The notes: generated by a model from the letters alone, not told the origin. A stretch of 64,000 nucleotides of DNA from Ectobius pallidus (GCA_964059195.1 CAXKWD010000010.1:1432001-1496000), one strand, 5' to 3'; counted from the first letter of the stretch, positions 21,946 through 34,259 are shown. Program-made: numbers and translations.

Positions 21946-22792
21946 TCAGGCAATGAGCCTAGAAGGCAATGAAGACCATAATGAGCCTAGAGAAGCTGAA
22001 TCTGCAAGCCTCGCTTTGTGTCCAATTGCAGAAGGCAGTCATATAGTCCAGTATATAGATACATTCCACCTTGCATTAATTAGGGTAAAATATTTTTCTT
22101 TTTCATATTGTTTGGTATTGTAAGAGTATTGTAACACTAAGTTTTCGACCTCGAGAGCCCTAGGGACAACTTTCTGTGAGCAAAAAGCCACGAAATTTTA
22201 GCACTTTTTTCAGTTTATCGGAAAAATTTCCTAGATACCAACTTCTAGCATATATTTGTCTATTACTATTCGAAAGAACATAAAATGTCCTGCAAAAACA
22301 CTGGTCAACCTTTAATTTACATGTAGTATTACAGGTACTATACTACTTGGAATTTTTTTTTAATGTTAAAACGCGTGTTTTGCTCCATTTTATCCCTTTT
22401 TATGACGGTTTATGTAGTCCTTTATGTGTTTTAATTATGAATGACCATTAGTCATGTATACAAACGGAAAAGTCGGGAAATGAAGTATTACAAGCTTCAG
22501 ATAATCATAATGATAATCAGAATGCTTATATCACAGAATCAATTGGTTTTATTACAGAAACAATTGGTTTTGTTACAGGAGCAATTGGTCATGAGGCAAA
22601 CATTATTATGATGGAAATATATTGTGAGAAAGATATGAATTATGTGCGCCTTAGACGTCAATATCCCCACGACGCTATCATAAGTGACTCCTTTTGGTAT
22701 AGCTGTAGAAACTATACGCACATATTCGTCTTCTACTGTCTGTAATACTTGCAAATATTTTCGATTTTTTCCAACATTTGAATGAGACGACT
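21946..22792. other. Unassigned, with a 21-bp minisatellite
   Basis: 22532-22594 has three imperfect copies of CAGAAACAATTGGTTTTRTTA. No gene is recognised. Confidence 0.4.
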
Positions 22793-22800
22793 CTTATTAC

Positions 22801-23747
22801 CAGGGCTAGGATTAATATGTAATTACATATTTCTTAATTTCACATATAGACACATTTTTTCACTTATCTCCATCTATTATGTTGTCCTCTATTCAAATTA
22901 AACAAATTTATTTTACATATTTTTCCATATTTCTGACATTAGTACATATTTATATGTAAAATAAATATTTGTCCATATTTAGTGATTTTATTGCAATATT
23001 CGTACATATTTCATTCTTAAGAGTAAAACTATATAAAATTGTCGTTTTCAGTGACAGAAAATATGGCAGCACAGGATAAGTTTACAGTTATGTACAGAAA
23101 TGAATGTGTGAAAAATTATTTGTGTTACATTGAATCAAATTTTTGTAATATAACAAAAATAATTCAGAAACTACAAAATAATAATCTGACATTACCTGGA
23201 AATATTGACATTGTGAAAAACATGATTCATGAACTCAAATGTATACGTGTACATTTAGCCGATATTATCAAATGTAAAGTGGACAATGTGTTTTCAAGAA
23301 ATTCAGGCTTTGAAGAAATGTGTAAAATCAGTGCAATCTTAAGTAGCTCGTCAAATGTAAAACTAGAATCAGTGAATTTTAAACACGCGCCATTCACTTC
23401 ATGTGCAGTAGAACGAAGCTTCAGCTAATACAAATCACTTTTGAAAATTTAAAACAACATTTTGTGGCATACTGTTATGGTAGCGGAAATAATCAATGAA
23501 TGAATACAAATAAAGTAAGTTATCTGAAAAAAAATTGAATAATTTAATTTATGAATCCAGTATTTGTAATGCATTTTTATAGGTTCTAAAAGTAACAAAA
23601 TGTAGTGTCAAGTGGTTAAATTTGTTTTGATGTCCATATTTTGACATTTTTAGTACATATATATGTACATATTTTGACATTTTTAAGTACATATAGGCTA
23701 TATGTACATATTTTGAAATTTTTTAGTATATATAAATCCTAGCCCTG
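22801..23747 (+). mobile_element. Non-autonomous hAT element
   Basis: Termini CAGGGCTAGGATT and AATCCTAGCCCTG are perfect inverted repeats. They are flanked by an exact 8-bp duplication CTTATTAC (22793-22800 and 23748-23755), diagnostic of hAT. Both subterminal regions are filled with TACATATTT-type motifs, probable transposase-binding sites. The element is 947 bp and retains only the end of a transposase. Confidence 0.92.
23063..23428 (+). pseudogene. hAT transposase C-terminal remnant
   Basis: The ATG at 23063 is followed by 121 residues; a 3'-splice-like 'gttttcag' lies just before it at about 23045-23052. The end 'HAPFTSCAVERSFS' is the hAT dimerisation signature (APxTSxxVERxFS). The frame stops at TAA where the usual 'xYKxxL' would follow, so the tail is truncated. 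DDE catalytic residues are absent. It could be an internal-deletion product of a larger element. Confidence 0.8.
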
Positions 23748-23755
23748 CTTATTAC

Positions 23756-24265
23756 TGTCATTCCCCAAGAACTTCTCTTGGTAAACAGCAAGGAATGTTT
23801 TCTCATCAAACATTATATCAGCTGATCTCTATCTCGGCGAACCCTTTATAACCTTTTAGTACCTCGTTGATTCACTTTATTTCGGTTTATATCAAACACG
23901 ATAATTACGACCCATATTGCTTATTGACATAGCTGACTTACCTCATGCGGATAGAACCAAATGATTCATTGGTTTGCCACAGTACTTTATGAAGAACAAC
24001 TACCAACGTACGTTTCAGAAACGATACCTGGATATCTACAGGCTTGAAAGCTTTGTAGAGTAATGATTTGGTACGCTTTCGTAATCCTGCTTCGCTGAAC
24101 AAAAGCAAGGGGTAAGGAGCAAGTTCTTAGGTGAAGTATCTCTTCAAGTCTTTATCTGACTGTTTTGCTATGCAGGTTCTCTGAAACAATGTCATTGGAT
24201 CAACAGCGGTCACCTGTTAGGAACCAATCTTCAAGGTGTTCGTGACATCAGCAAGTGTAATTACT
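23756..24265. other. Unassigned
   Basis: No motif recognised on either strand. Confidence 0.4.
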
Positions 24266-24730
24266 AAAGCCCGGATTTTCATGCACTATCAAACTTAAAA
24301 ACATGCATGCATTCATGCACTATCGTATCTCCAAATATGCACAATGAATGGCAAAACATGCACTATCAAAAATCCGCACTGTACTGCAATATATTTCAAT
24401 TTCTCTTAAAACAATATAGGCCTACGAGTTTTTCCAAATTCTCCTCATTTAAACTCGTCCGTTTATCAGTTTAGGACATTCTTGAACGCAGAAAAGGATC
24501 GTTCAACTTCACAAGAAGTAACAGGTGCAGAAATTTGACTGAGGGTGATATCGAATTCCATGTCTTTTACATTTTTTCCACATAATCCGTCTTTCACTGT
24601 TTTCAGAAGTTTAAGATCAGGATATGAACTAAGTACCTTCTTAAGTTTTTCCCTACTTAACTGTCAGACCCATTTCTCCACAACACGATTCAACGTCTTC
24701 AACAATGGCTAGTGACTGACAAATTCAAGC
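24266..24730 (-). pseudogene. Second hAT transposase remnant with one terminal repeat
   Basis: The minus strand encodes 'VREKLKKVLSSYPDLKLL' and, near 24460-24540, 'APVTSCEVERSFSAFKNVL', the hAT dimerisation motif. It differs in family from 22801-23747. Its 3' end runs into TAAAGCCCGGATTTTCATGC at 24266, a hAT-like terminus resembling the one at 56826. Subterminal 'catgcactatc' repeats lie at 24282-24375. The opposite terminus was not found. Confidence 0.7.
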
Positions 24731-25073
24731 AGTGAACATTCTGTTATAGCAGTTTTCTTTCAATGGAAGGTGGTGGGGGTAAGCGAGTTGGCATTTTCTT
24801 TTGTAGCCTGGTGTATTATATTACTGTTTATTTAGGGTAAACAGTAGTTTGCACTCTCAAATTCATGCAGGTGGCAGACTCTGTTTCCAAGTCAATCAAA
24901 TAACAATGGTAATACAATACAACATTTTTTACGTTTCTTTAAAAAGCCGAGATTGTAGGGAGACACATTTATAATATGCACAGTTTACGTTGACGGTTGC
25001 GTAAACCTTAATATAGGTCATCCAACAAAGAAGAAGGGCTATTAGTAACCCGGCACCATAACTGCATGTTTTG
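24731..25073. other. Unassigned
   Basis: No supported feature. It may include the lost 5' part of the hAT remnant or the 3' part of the ORF1 fragment. Confidence 0.35.
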
Positions 25074-26340
25074 TTAGATAGTCTGGACATCATCAGTAGG
25101 TAGTTTGTCGTTATCATTAACTACATATACTATGTTGGGTCTCTGGTCAGAGGCTACATTTTTCCGTTTCTCCAACCGTGGATCTCGTGGACTAGATTTT
25201 GTTTTCTTGTATGGGCGGATCTGTATCCCGTCCGGGTTTTCAACATGACTCCCTTCTGTTGTTTTATCCGCAAGCGGTGGGTGACATTGGTTTGTGTTTT
25301 CATCGGAACTTGTAGGCATCATGTGTTCAGGATGTTGTTCATGTGGTTTGAACGCTTCGTCTTCTACACTAACGTCAAAGGAGGACGTATTAGTTTCCAA
25401 TGTTTCTATGCTAGCAGTATTGCAACACTTAGCGATAGGAGGGCCAGGATTGACCACTGTATGAGGTTTTCCCTTATCTACGTCATGGTCCTTATCTACG
25501 TCATGGTCTTCCTCTATTCCTTGATCCATATCTACTTTTTGGTCCTTATCTACATCTGAATCCATACCTACTTCTTGATCCTGATCCACTGCTTGGTCCA
25601 TAATTCCGTCCTGGTCCACTGGGGTCGCGTTCTTTATTTGCTCATCATCATGTAATGCATGAACCTCTTGTTCTTTATTAGCTGTTACGAGTGGCACTCG
25701 TCTTTTGGGAAGTTCATCTTGAACTAACCGAGACCAATTCACCCCTTCCTCCTCTCGTGGGGTTTGTATCGGGACTCTCCGGTCCGGGCATTCGTTTCTG
25801 ATGTGGCCTGCTTTATGGCATAAGGTACATGTGATTGGTTGACCATCATAAGAAATAAATTACCTATGCCCTGCCATATCCAAGAAGGACGGGATATGAG
25901 ATTTCAATATAATCTTCACTGTTCGAACCCCGTTACTAACTTTATATCAAAATTTGTCACCCCCAGTGTCCGTGGTGATGGACATTATTTTGCCAAATTT
26001 TGCCAAGGCATTAGAAACATTATTATTCGTGACGTCAATTGGCAGGTTGTACACCTTTACTAGGCGAGTGCCTAGGCCTGCGTTAACAATAATCACTTTA
26101 CTTCTCCGACCATTGCTATGAAGAAACAGTGACTCGCCTTGAGTTTCGTCTATTATCTTTTGAACTAATTTTTCTGTATTGCACTTTATAAATACCTGTC
26201 TGGTAATACCATTGAGTTCTATAAGATCCACGTCATCTTCCTAAAGTCGCAATGTGTCATGTATCCATTTGTGAATTTCGAATGCAGTCGGTCGGGGAGA
26301 TTCCCTGTCCACAAAACTGATCACTATCGTGTTTTACTCT
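25074..26340 (-). pseudogene. LINE ORF1 (Gag-like) with CCHC knuckle
   Basis: Read leftwards from about 26340: 'RPTAFEIHKWIHDTLRL', stop, 'LNGITRQVFIKCN', 'TRLVKVYNLPIDVTNNNVSN', then 'VKIILKSHIPSFL'. A knuckle 'CTLCHKAGHIRNEC' (C-X2-C-X4-H-X4-C) follows near 25800, then 'VNWSRLVQDELPKRR' and an acidic tail. This is the RNA-binding ORF1 layout of insect LINEs. In-frame stops occur near 26240 and 25858, and ORF2 is not present. The tail has a degenerate Asp/Val repeat (25450-25620, 'DQDQEV', 'DKDHDVDKDHDV'). Confidence 0.8.
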
Positions 26341-26784
26341 CTACTGCCATATCTCTCACTTCGTTATTTATCTCTCAGGAAAGACTTAAGAATACTTAAG
26401 GAAGAACACACAAGCACTATTACTGCCAAGCAACTGACAATGGAGCACAGGCAGAGCGCTCAGGCAGGGACAGTTACTAATATTAAAACAAACCTACAAA
26501 CCATCACCTTGAAGTTGTGAACAATGTCATCTATGTATTTTATTGCACGAAAACTGCCAACTGTATTGAATAACCGCAAAACGAAAATCAATTCCTTATT
26601 CTTTTCTCTGCAGATGTGAAAAAAATTATTACAGTACGGCACACTTAAAGTTTAAGGACAATTTTTTTCTGAATAAAGTACCGAAAAATAGAATTCGAAC
26701 ATTTTTGTCTACCGAAGAAAAAAGCTGTTAAGTCCACACAGTTAGGTCAATATAACTACTTGACTAAGTGTGCGTAATACAACA
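26341..26784. other. Unassigned
   Basis: No supported feature up to the Helitron 5' end. Confidence 0.4.
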
Positions 26785-28992
26785 TCTCTATATATATAAG
26801 AGGCTTTGTCCTGACTGACTGACTGACAGAGAATCAACGTACAGCCTAAACTATAACAGGTAGAGGCTTGGAATTTTGATAGTACCTTCGTTTCATAATG
26901 TAGGTGCTCACAAAGAAAGGATTTTGAAAAATTTTGATTTTAAATGCCAAAAATCAAATGTTTTTGAGAATACTTAATACCTTTTTACACAGAATTATCG
27001 AATCCAAATCACATTTGACATTAAAACATATTGTTGCCAGTGGGTCTCAGATGGGTTTGGAAAAAATGAGACTGGAATTTGGCAAATTAGAGAACTATCA
27101 ATATCCACGAAAATAATGCAGTCACATAACTTTCTTTACCCTGGACATAGAGAAAACAATACGAGGTATGGTAATATATTATATATTATTGTATCGCAGG
27201 TTTTTGGAGAGCGAAGTATGAAAGGGATATTACATTTCTGTTTAATTTCATCCCCAAAACGGTTTTATGGTAACATGAGAGTGAGAAATAAAATATTCCG
27301 CAAAGACAATAGAATTTTATGTTACCGGAATTTATGTTTATTCTTATTTGAACCCCTACCCGGCTTGCTGTGTACAAGCGATAGGATACAAAATTCGGTA
27401 TAGGATAATTTCCATGCTTGAGAAAATGTTGTTGTGATCACAGGTATCGATATAATTCATTAAAATACGTTATGTTCAGGTACTGTGGGCCATGCGATAT
27501 CATTGTTGCATGTTATACACAGCGTAGCGTGAAATAAATGAGTGGCTTAATATCAAAGGCTGACATCTGTCGGAAAAAATGAAATTGAGTTAGAAGTGGA
27601 TTCCTATAGGATTTTGTCTCCTTTTTGCAATGGTGAAATTGGTTTCTTTCAGAAACGGACGCAAGCACGTAATTTTTTGCTTCAAAGTTGTAGGTTTGTT
27701 TCAAATTCGGACTCCTGCTATGCAAGTTGTTTTCAACATCGGACTTCTACCAAGTAGCCAATGCGGGAGCTAGAATCTGATTACGTGACTTCCGATTTAG
27801 CAATGGCAACTACTGTTCCCAATGTGACAATCAATTTTGCTCATGTTGCGTGTTTGTAATATTATTTTGACCTTGTAAGAATATTATTTAAGGTATTATT
27901 GTAAAGAGAAAGTGTTCCCATGGAGAATAATGTTTCAGTTAGTGAAGGGAGCACAAGAAGAAGGAAATGCAGTTCAGAAAAGTGGAAAAGAAATGTGGAG
28001 AAGCGTCAACCTCACATTTTGGATATGCTAATTTGATATGTCAAACCAAATAAATTAATCTATCGTGTGGTGAAAGTTTGATGTCAGAAATTAATGTTAG
28101 AGTTATTCATAACGAATAATGTAACACGGTAAAACTTCGTTAACAGGGCATAGAGTAATATTGTATTAACATTAATGCTAGCTGGTGCAATCGCGAGAAT
28201 CGTGTAGTATTTATAAAATAATAAAATCTTGTTTAAGGAATTTTGACAATGTGTTGGTATTTAATTCATACTGTATTTCAGTTTTCGTCTCCTTATCTTT
28301 CTTAGCAATATTAGGGTTGGTCTGATATAGAATTTCTTAGGTGAGTCATTTGGATCAAAAACGGACACCTACCATCATATTTGTTTCAAAAGCGGACATT
28401 TGTCAATTTTTGTTTCAAAACAGGACATCTGTATATTCAAAGCTAATTTTCACTGGCTTTCTTAATGACATTGATATCAGAAGCAGAACAAAGTTTATTT
28501 GTGACTTCTAAGCGGAAATATGAAAAAGAAGCCATAAAAGAATACATAAATATAACTTGTATATAAGGAACTGGCATTTTTCAGAATTTATGAATTTGTC
28601 AGATGTCCGCCTTTGATATCAAGCCACTCAAATATCCTATTCGGAATGTATACTCAAAGGATTCCATTTTACGTATTGATTTGTTGCGTTACACAAAACA
28701 ATTATGGAACAGAAAAGAGCTGCAGAGGATTGGCCGTCTGCAGATTCAAGATCATGTGAGGTTAAAAAGCGACGTGGGAGGTATAGTAGTGCAATACGCA
28801 AACAGCAATTAAGATCGGCTAAGAAAACATTATTGGGAAAAAATCCCAATGAGCATCAGATTGCTAGTACTAATGATCAGAATTATGTAAAAACGATATC
28901 AATGGTAATAAATATGTTTCAATTATTTTTCTGTTAAATAAATTATTTAAACAAAACATCCCGCAGTTGAGTAAGCCGCGGGCACCTGCTAG
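26785..28992 (+). mobile_element. Non-autonomous Helitron
   Basis: The 5' end TCTCTATATATATAAGAGGC, then 'TTTGTCCTGACTGACTGACTGAC', is the typical insect Helitron start. The 3' end has hairpin CCCGC (28960-28964) / GCGGG (28978-28982), then CTAG (28989-28992). The element lies between A (26784) and T (28993), as Helitrons require, with no target duplication. Rep/helicase motifs are absent. A 77-residue frame at 28704-28937 starts with a basic, Ser-rich peptide but is unrecognised. A second element is inserted at 27540-28629. Confidence 0.9.
27540..28629. mobile_element. Inverted-repeat element nested in the Helitron
   Basis: The left end GAGTGGCTTAATATCAAAGG and the complementary right end (28600-28629) form inverted termini of about 30 bp with few mismatches. 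Flanks carry a 4-bp duplication AAAT (27536-27539, 28630-28633). Inside, 'tttcaaa' plus 'cggac' motifs recur near both ends. A 38-codon ORF at 27920-28036 ('MENNVSVSEGSTRRRKCSSE' onwards, then 'WKRNVEKRQPH') resembles the basic N-terminus of some insect DNA-transposon proteins and then stops. The superfamily is unknown. Confidence 0.75.
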
Positions 28993-30890
28993 TATTTTAT
29001 AAAACATCTGGTTCTCCTGATGGAGTATATGGATATGAATATTAGGTCTATGTGTCCTCTTCTTAATAATTTGTCCTCCCTTTTAAGAAATTAGCACTCT
29101 ATTTACTCCTTCGTAACTGTTCGTTATATATTCAGACTACGACATACTTAAAGCATATTTTTAGAATCAACTAGGCAGATTTAGTAAGTAAGCAGAGCAA
29201 TCATATTACCGCATGGAGCATATTTGTGAGGTCAGGTTCTGTGACGGACACATCTGCCCCTACTGTTCCAGTTGTTCGCTTTGGAAAACGTGGCAACATG
29301 CCTAAAGTATAGAAGAGTCTAAACCAAAATTAGCATCACAGTTAGCATCGATTATGACGGAATTTGGAAAGAAACACTTGAGCAAATTGGCAAAATTATC
29401 AGATGTAACGTATGCCACATAGAACTCAACATACCTTGTTTTTCTTCCTTTAAGAAACCTGGTTTACCTGTTTTCACATCAAGGTGTATTGCTTTCAACT
29501 CTTTATCATATTTGTTTACAGAGAATACTCGGTGCGTTCCTAACTTGATGGAGTACTTACTAAAACCCAAGGGAGCTCAAACTCCTCTTTCTGCGTGAAA
29601 TAACTTATTAACCGGTTCGTGTAAGTTTTATATTTATACGCTTGACCAATGACGCAACTGCGTATTCAGCGAGCTTAACATTGCTAAGAGATATATGATC
29701 CTGTAGCATACATACACGGAACCAGCCATTATGATATTAATTTGCTCTTGAATCTCATTAAGTCTGTAGATAAGATTGATATCGGCGTGTCTGTAACCTT
29801 AAAACGTTTGATTATATAGCGGAACCGATGCAAGGAGCCAGTTTGATCGCTACATCAAACTGTTCTAGATTAAGATACGGACGCGGACATAGATGAATAA
29901 TGATAACTTCAAGATTCATATCCGAGCGAGGTTTTTGAGGGGTTTCCCTCGCTCTAAGGCGAATGCCGGACTGGACAATAATCCCCTCAAACAGATACAT
30001 GCACTACAAATCTCTAGAGTACATAACTACAAGTCACTAAAAACACACTCCGAAAATATAGCACATAAGACCTATCCGCACTTAGGTCAATAATGTGCCA
30101 AAACACAAAAACACAAGTACACACCCCAAACACGTCTCGTCAGCAACATCCCCTACGGATGTACATAAGGGCACAATTCGCATACACACATCACATATGG
30201 TTACCAAAATTTGGTTTGACCGGAGGTTAAGGCTTAATTGCTTGGCACTCCGGGGGCAAGGGTGGGCACAAAAAAGTGTGCAAATGCTCTGCAACTTTTA
30301 TTCTAATCTCTGATAGCATTTTATGAGCTTGGTATTCACTATAGGCTATAGGTGAAGTGTTATCCTCTAAACCAGCAATTTCTAACCTAAGTTCACGGAC
30401 TCTGGGGGTTGTGAGAATTATGAAGAATACTTATTTAACTTAGCAGAGTAGGTGAATTTAAGAATTTTGAGCGAGCGAGAGAAAGGGAGATGCTGGTAGC
30501 CTGGTATTGAACGTATTTACATATATTTATATAACATACAGTATTGTGGAGCAGCAAGTCAAACCGTTAATTTGTTGTATTGGATAAATCTTTGCTCAAG
30601 AATTATTAATACATGATTTGAGTTTGAAGTTTGATTTTGTTTTCGATATGTTGAGGTCCTCTTAGAGACTGATGTTCCCGGTGATTTAGTCTCTTGAATG
30701 TACCTTCGATGAGTGTTATAATTGGACCTCTTCCCCCCCCCCCCCACCGCATAAATCCAATTAATTCGAGTTCATTCAGATAGCATTCCTCCCAGTAATA
30801 GGGGATGATAGATACGATACAGAGATTCTTTTCAAGTTGTTTTCTTGCTTTTTTATATCTTTTCTAAGGAACACACACTATTAATAAATA
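28993..30890. other. Unassigned
   Basis: No convincing coding region. 29925-29975 ('cgaggtttttgaggggtttc' and on) has the look of a known type of dispersed insect repeat, but I cannot name it. A run of 13 C lies at 30734-30746. Confidence 0.4.
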
Positions 30891-32610
30891 GTAATAATAG
30901 TAATAATAATATAATATTAATAATAGTAATAATGATATGATAGTAATAAATATAGCCCACAATAAGTTAAAATTTGAACGGGGGATATTTCCTGAAAAAG
31001 AAATTGAATCCAAGTAATCACAGAGCCCAGAGTTCTTGATAAGATTAAGTTGCTTATTTGACTATTACAACGCAATATTTTCAACATACGTTAGAACGAC
31101 AGAAATTTAATTCAGTTATTTATCAATATGGTGACAAATTTAATTACAAATACACTTAACATTCATCTTAACATTCTTCTGGCCCACCTGAATAAAAGAA
31201 AAAAGAAAAAGAAATAAATTTAAAAACCTGGTACCGCCATTGGAGGGAGGAGAATTGGTGATTGGGATTTCTTTATTCAGAGTCATAAACACGAGGTTGC
31301 TTGATTTCAAATTGCAGCTAAAAGAAATCCAAAAGAAACGCGTATTAATAACGCCTTTAGACTTTGCACATTCTAAGCTGTACACTTCGTAGGCTATATA
31401 ATTCACAGCTGTGTTGCCAACACATAGCAGTTATATAAAACTCTAAAGCAGTAATAGGTATTCTTATTCGGTTAAGTGAAGTGCTATGATCATATTGAGA
31501 GAGAACATTACCATTACAGTATCTATATTATGATAGGGATAATGATCACTTTTCCTCCGCTAAAAACGCCCAGCACGTAATATAATATTAGCTTACTGAT
31601 CTATTTTGAAATTATTCATCTAGTAAAGATGAAGTTAGATCGCTCTATTTTAAAGCTGTAATAGGCGTACTTATTTTGTTAAATAAAATGTTGATGATTT
31701 TGTTGAAATATAATAAGTTATTATCATTTTTATGCCTAAATTACGATATGCACCCCTTGTGAAATATTACAGAATAGCATTAAAGGGAGAGAATGGGAGA
31801 TTATGAGTAGAGTAGATAAAAAAATCTATAATGATCCATTTTCTTCCTCTAAAATCGCCCAGCACATTAGGGAACTCAGTGATAATCCTATTTCTATAAA
31901 GAAGAAAATATTACGAAACGTTCATTGTAGTAATGACTTCAACAGCGGATAAACGGTGATATAATATTGTATGAATTAGTATGTCGTCTACTTCTCTTAT
32001 CCAAGGATATAAGGAAAGGGATAGATGAATGTTTATAAAAACGTGTTTAATTACAGACAGTGCATTTTCAACAATACGGCTTAGAGTAGATATTCCAAAT
32101 CTTTTAAGTGATAGGCCCACTTAAAATACTTCTTAGTGTGTTGGGGGACCTTCAGAAATTTCAACCATTTACACCGTTGTTACTTTTATCTGCCACAGCA
32201 TGATAAGCACGCTATTATTTTGAACTTATAACATACAGTCGGTCAAAGAAATTCCGGGCAAGTCTTTAAAGTTTAAAGTAAGACTTGTACGTAAAAGCAA
32301 GTCTGAAAGAAGGCTTCCTTGCTGTTTCCTTCCCCTTCCTATTTTCTCCATAGGTATTTCGTACCCCATTTCAGCACCACAATAAGCACGTGCTTTACTG
32401 TACAACCACAAACCAAGTAGGTCAACGGACTGAAGGTTTATGTAACGCGTACCACGCTATTATGGCTTAAGAACTTAATTCTTTCTGCTACCCTTTTAGT
32501 ATAAACCTTGATTCTTCTGCATAATACCTTGTGTGTTCCTCTGTAGATATGTTGTTTTGTGAAAACCTTACTTTTGTAGATTTGAAGTTTTAGACAATTT
32601 TCCGTATTTC

Positions 32611-32652
<42 letters not shown>

Positions 32653-33504
32653 TAAATAACATGTATAACTTATGAATATTAAGTTTATAAATATTTTAAA
32701 TATTGTTTATTACCTCAATATACTGGAATATCCGAAACTCAGAATCTCAAATTTTCTGCTATTCAGTTTTGTGAATCCCCTCCTCATTTACTCAATAGAA
32801 CATTAAAAACTTGTCGATGTGTTGGCTGAACTCTTTAGTTTCTCAGAAAAATGAAAAGTTTTTCCCAAAATTAACCAATATTTCACCCATCTTCTCCGTT
32901 AAAATATATATTTCTCTTGCACTCCTAATATAGTCTAATGATGATTTAGGAATTTTCAGTTTCCTTCCCTAATAATACCTTACCAAAAGGCTTTAAATTA
33001 GTCTTCACCATTCATCCACAGACACCGGAGGTGACCATTCAGTTCTGACACTGAGCACCAGGTGGTAGCACATTACGCTAACGACATGAGGCTTGAAGTG
33101 GAGCAAATTGTAATTTATCATTCACAGCCTCTCATGTTGTTGCAGTTTTCATTTTTCCAGCAAACACCCGTCACTGTGCAGTGCCATTCATCACCTGCCC
33201 TGTCAGTCCATAATATTTGGGGGGAGTTGGAACTCAGCACATGGGTATTTATTAATTTCAGGTGAAAAGAACGGTCCGATCTGCAAGGTAAACGTAATCG
33301 CGATTTTTCTATATCAATGCCAAACAGGCCTACGCTTTAAATGTTTAATTATAATATCGTGTTTAGATGTTAAGTTTATGGTGCAACTTGAGGATCGCGG
33401 GCCACATACTTTTCTCGAAGCCTAAACGGCGCCAAATATGTTGCACAAACTTTCTCGCATATAGCCTACGTGTTGAGGTTTGCATATTAATCACGATCAT
33501 ATAC
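30891..33504. other. Unassigned; diverged direct repeats and (TAA)n
   Basis: 31545-31620 and 31836-31890 share 'tttcctcc', 'cgcccagcac' and 'actgat', and 31444-31482 resembles 31650-31690, suggesting an old tandem duplication. (TAA)n lies at 32612-32651, with a shorter interrupted TAA tract near 30885-30945. Confidence 0.5.
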
Positions 33505-33895
33505 GGCTTTGGAAATTGCAATAGAGTTAGCTATGACAAATAACACTATTGCTTACATATGCTTATCAAACTGGGCCGTTAAACTGAGCGAGGTGGCCCA
33601 GATGGTAACGTCTTGGATTTACATTCTGGAGGACCTTGGTTCAAATCCCGAAACCGGCCATTTTAACTTTTTTCTTGTATTTTTAAGTGAGTGTGCGATT
33701 GTCAAGATATCACAAATCTGTATAGTTCAGCTGATGCTGGACGAATGAATGGATCAATCTGGAGTTTAACTGGGAAATCAATTTTAAAATAACTTATTTT
33801 CTGCATATCATAATTGCAATGATAACTGATTAATCAAAAGCATACTGACACTTTGTTACATCAGTTTACCTGATTTCATTTATATATAAATAACT
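33505..33895 (+). mobile_element. SINE-like repeat with tRNA-like core
   Basis: The best copy of the repeat also found inverted at 1885-2155. The core holds an A-box region at 33590-33605 (GAGGTGGCCCAGATGG) and a B box GGTTCAAATCC at 33638-33648. Flanking matches include 'agttagctatgacaaataac' upstream and 'atcataattgcaat' downstream. It ends near 'cagtttacctgatttcattt'. Pol III transcription is inferred. Confidence 0.75.
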
Positions 33896-33974
33896 ATTGC
33901 TTCGCGTAGGATAGTTATGAAGAGATGTGCATAGAGTATAATCAGGTAAGTTCTTCTTTACATGAATAAGACAT

Positions 33975-34259
33975 TTAAAGGGAAGGGTAAGAATACCAAG
34001 TTCGATAAAATGTAGTTTTACAGTGTGTTTTCAGGGAATCTCCGCATATTATCCTCACTGCACTCTTTTGCAGTAGTAGAAGTTTGTGCAAACATGGTTG
34101 CCCCACAGCAAGACTCCGTAGCTTAGATGACTGTAGTTTGTTTGTGCAAGCATGGTTGCCCCACAGCAAGACTCTGTAGCTTAGATGACTGTATTTATGA
34201 CTATAATAAACAGTTGTCAAAGTTGTTTTACTAATACTGTGACTAAGTACTCTTAGCAT
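33975..34259 (-). pseudogene. LINE RT C-terminal fragment with tandem duplication
   Basis: Minus-strand peptide 'TLTTVYYSHKYSHLSYRVLLWGN' followed by 'LLLLQKSAVRIICG' matches the LINE post-RT tail (YPHLSYGxxxWGN...LQKRAVRII). The stretch between them is duplicated: about 66 bp at 34080-34135 recurs at 34146-34200. It is a short, dead fragment. Confidence 0.75.

Noticed and set aside
29352..29570. 72-residue minus-strand frame
   Set aside because: No recognisable domain, splice context or repeat. It is within chance for open-frame length.
32438..32662. Poly-Tyr frame and similar homopolymer frames (11954-12230, 36534-36803, 224-475)
   Set aside because: They arise from TAA/ACT microsatellites.
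33585..33660. tRNA gene
   Set aside because: It is part of a longer repeat with a second inverted copy at 1885-2155, and the tRNA fold is incomplete.
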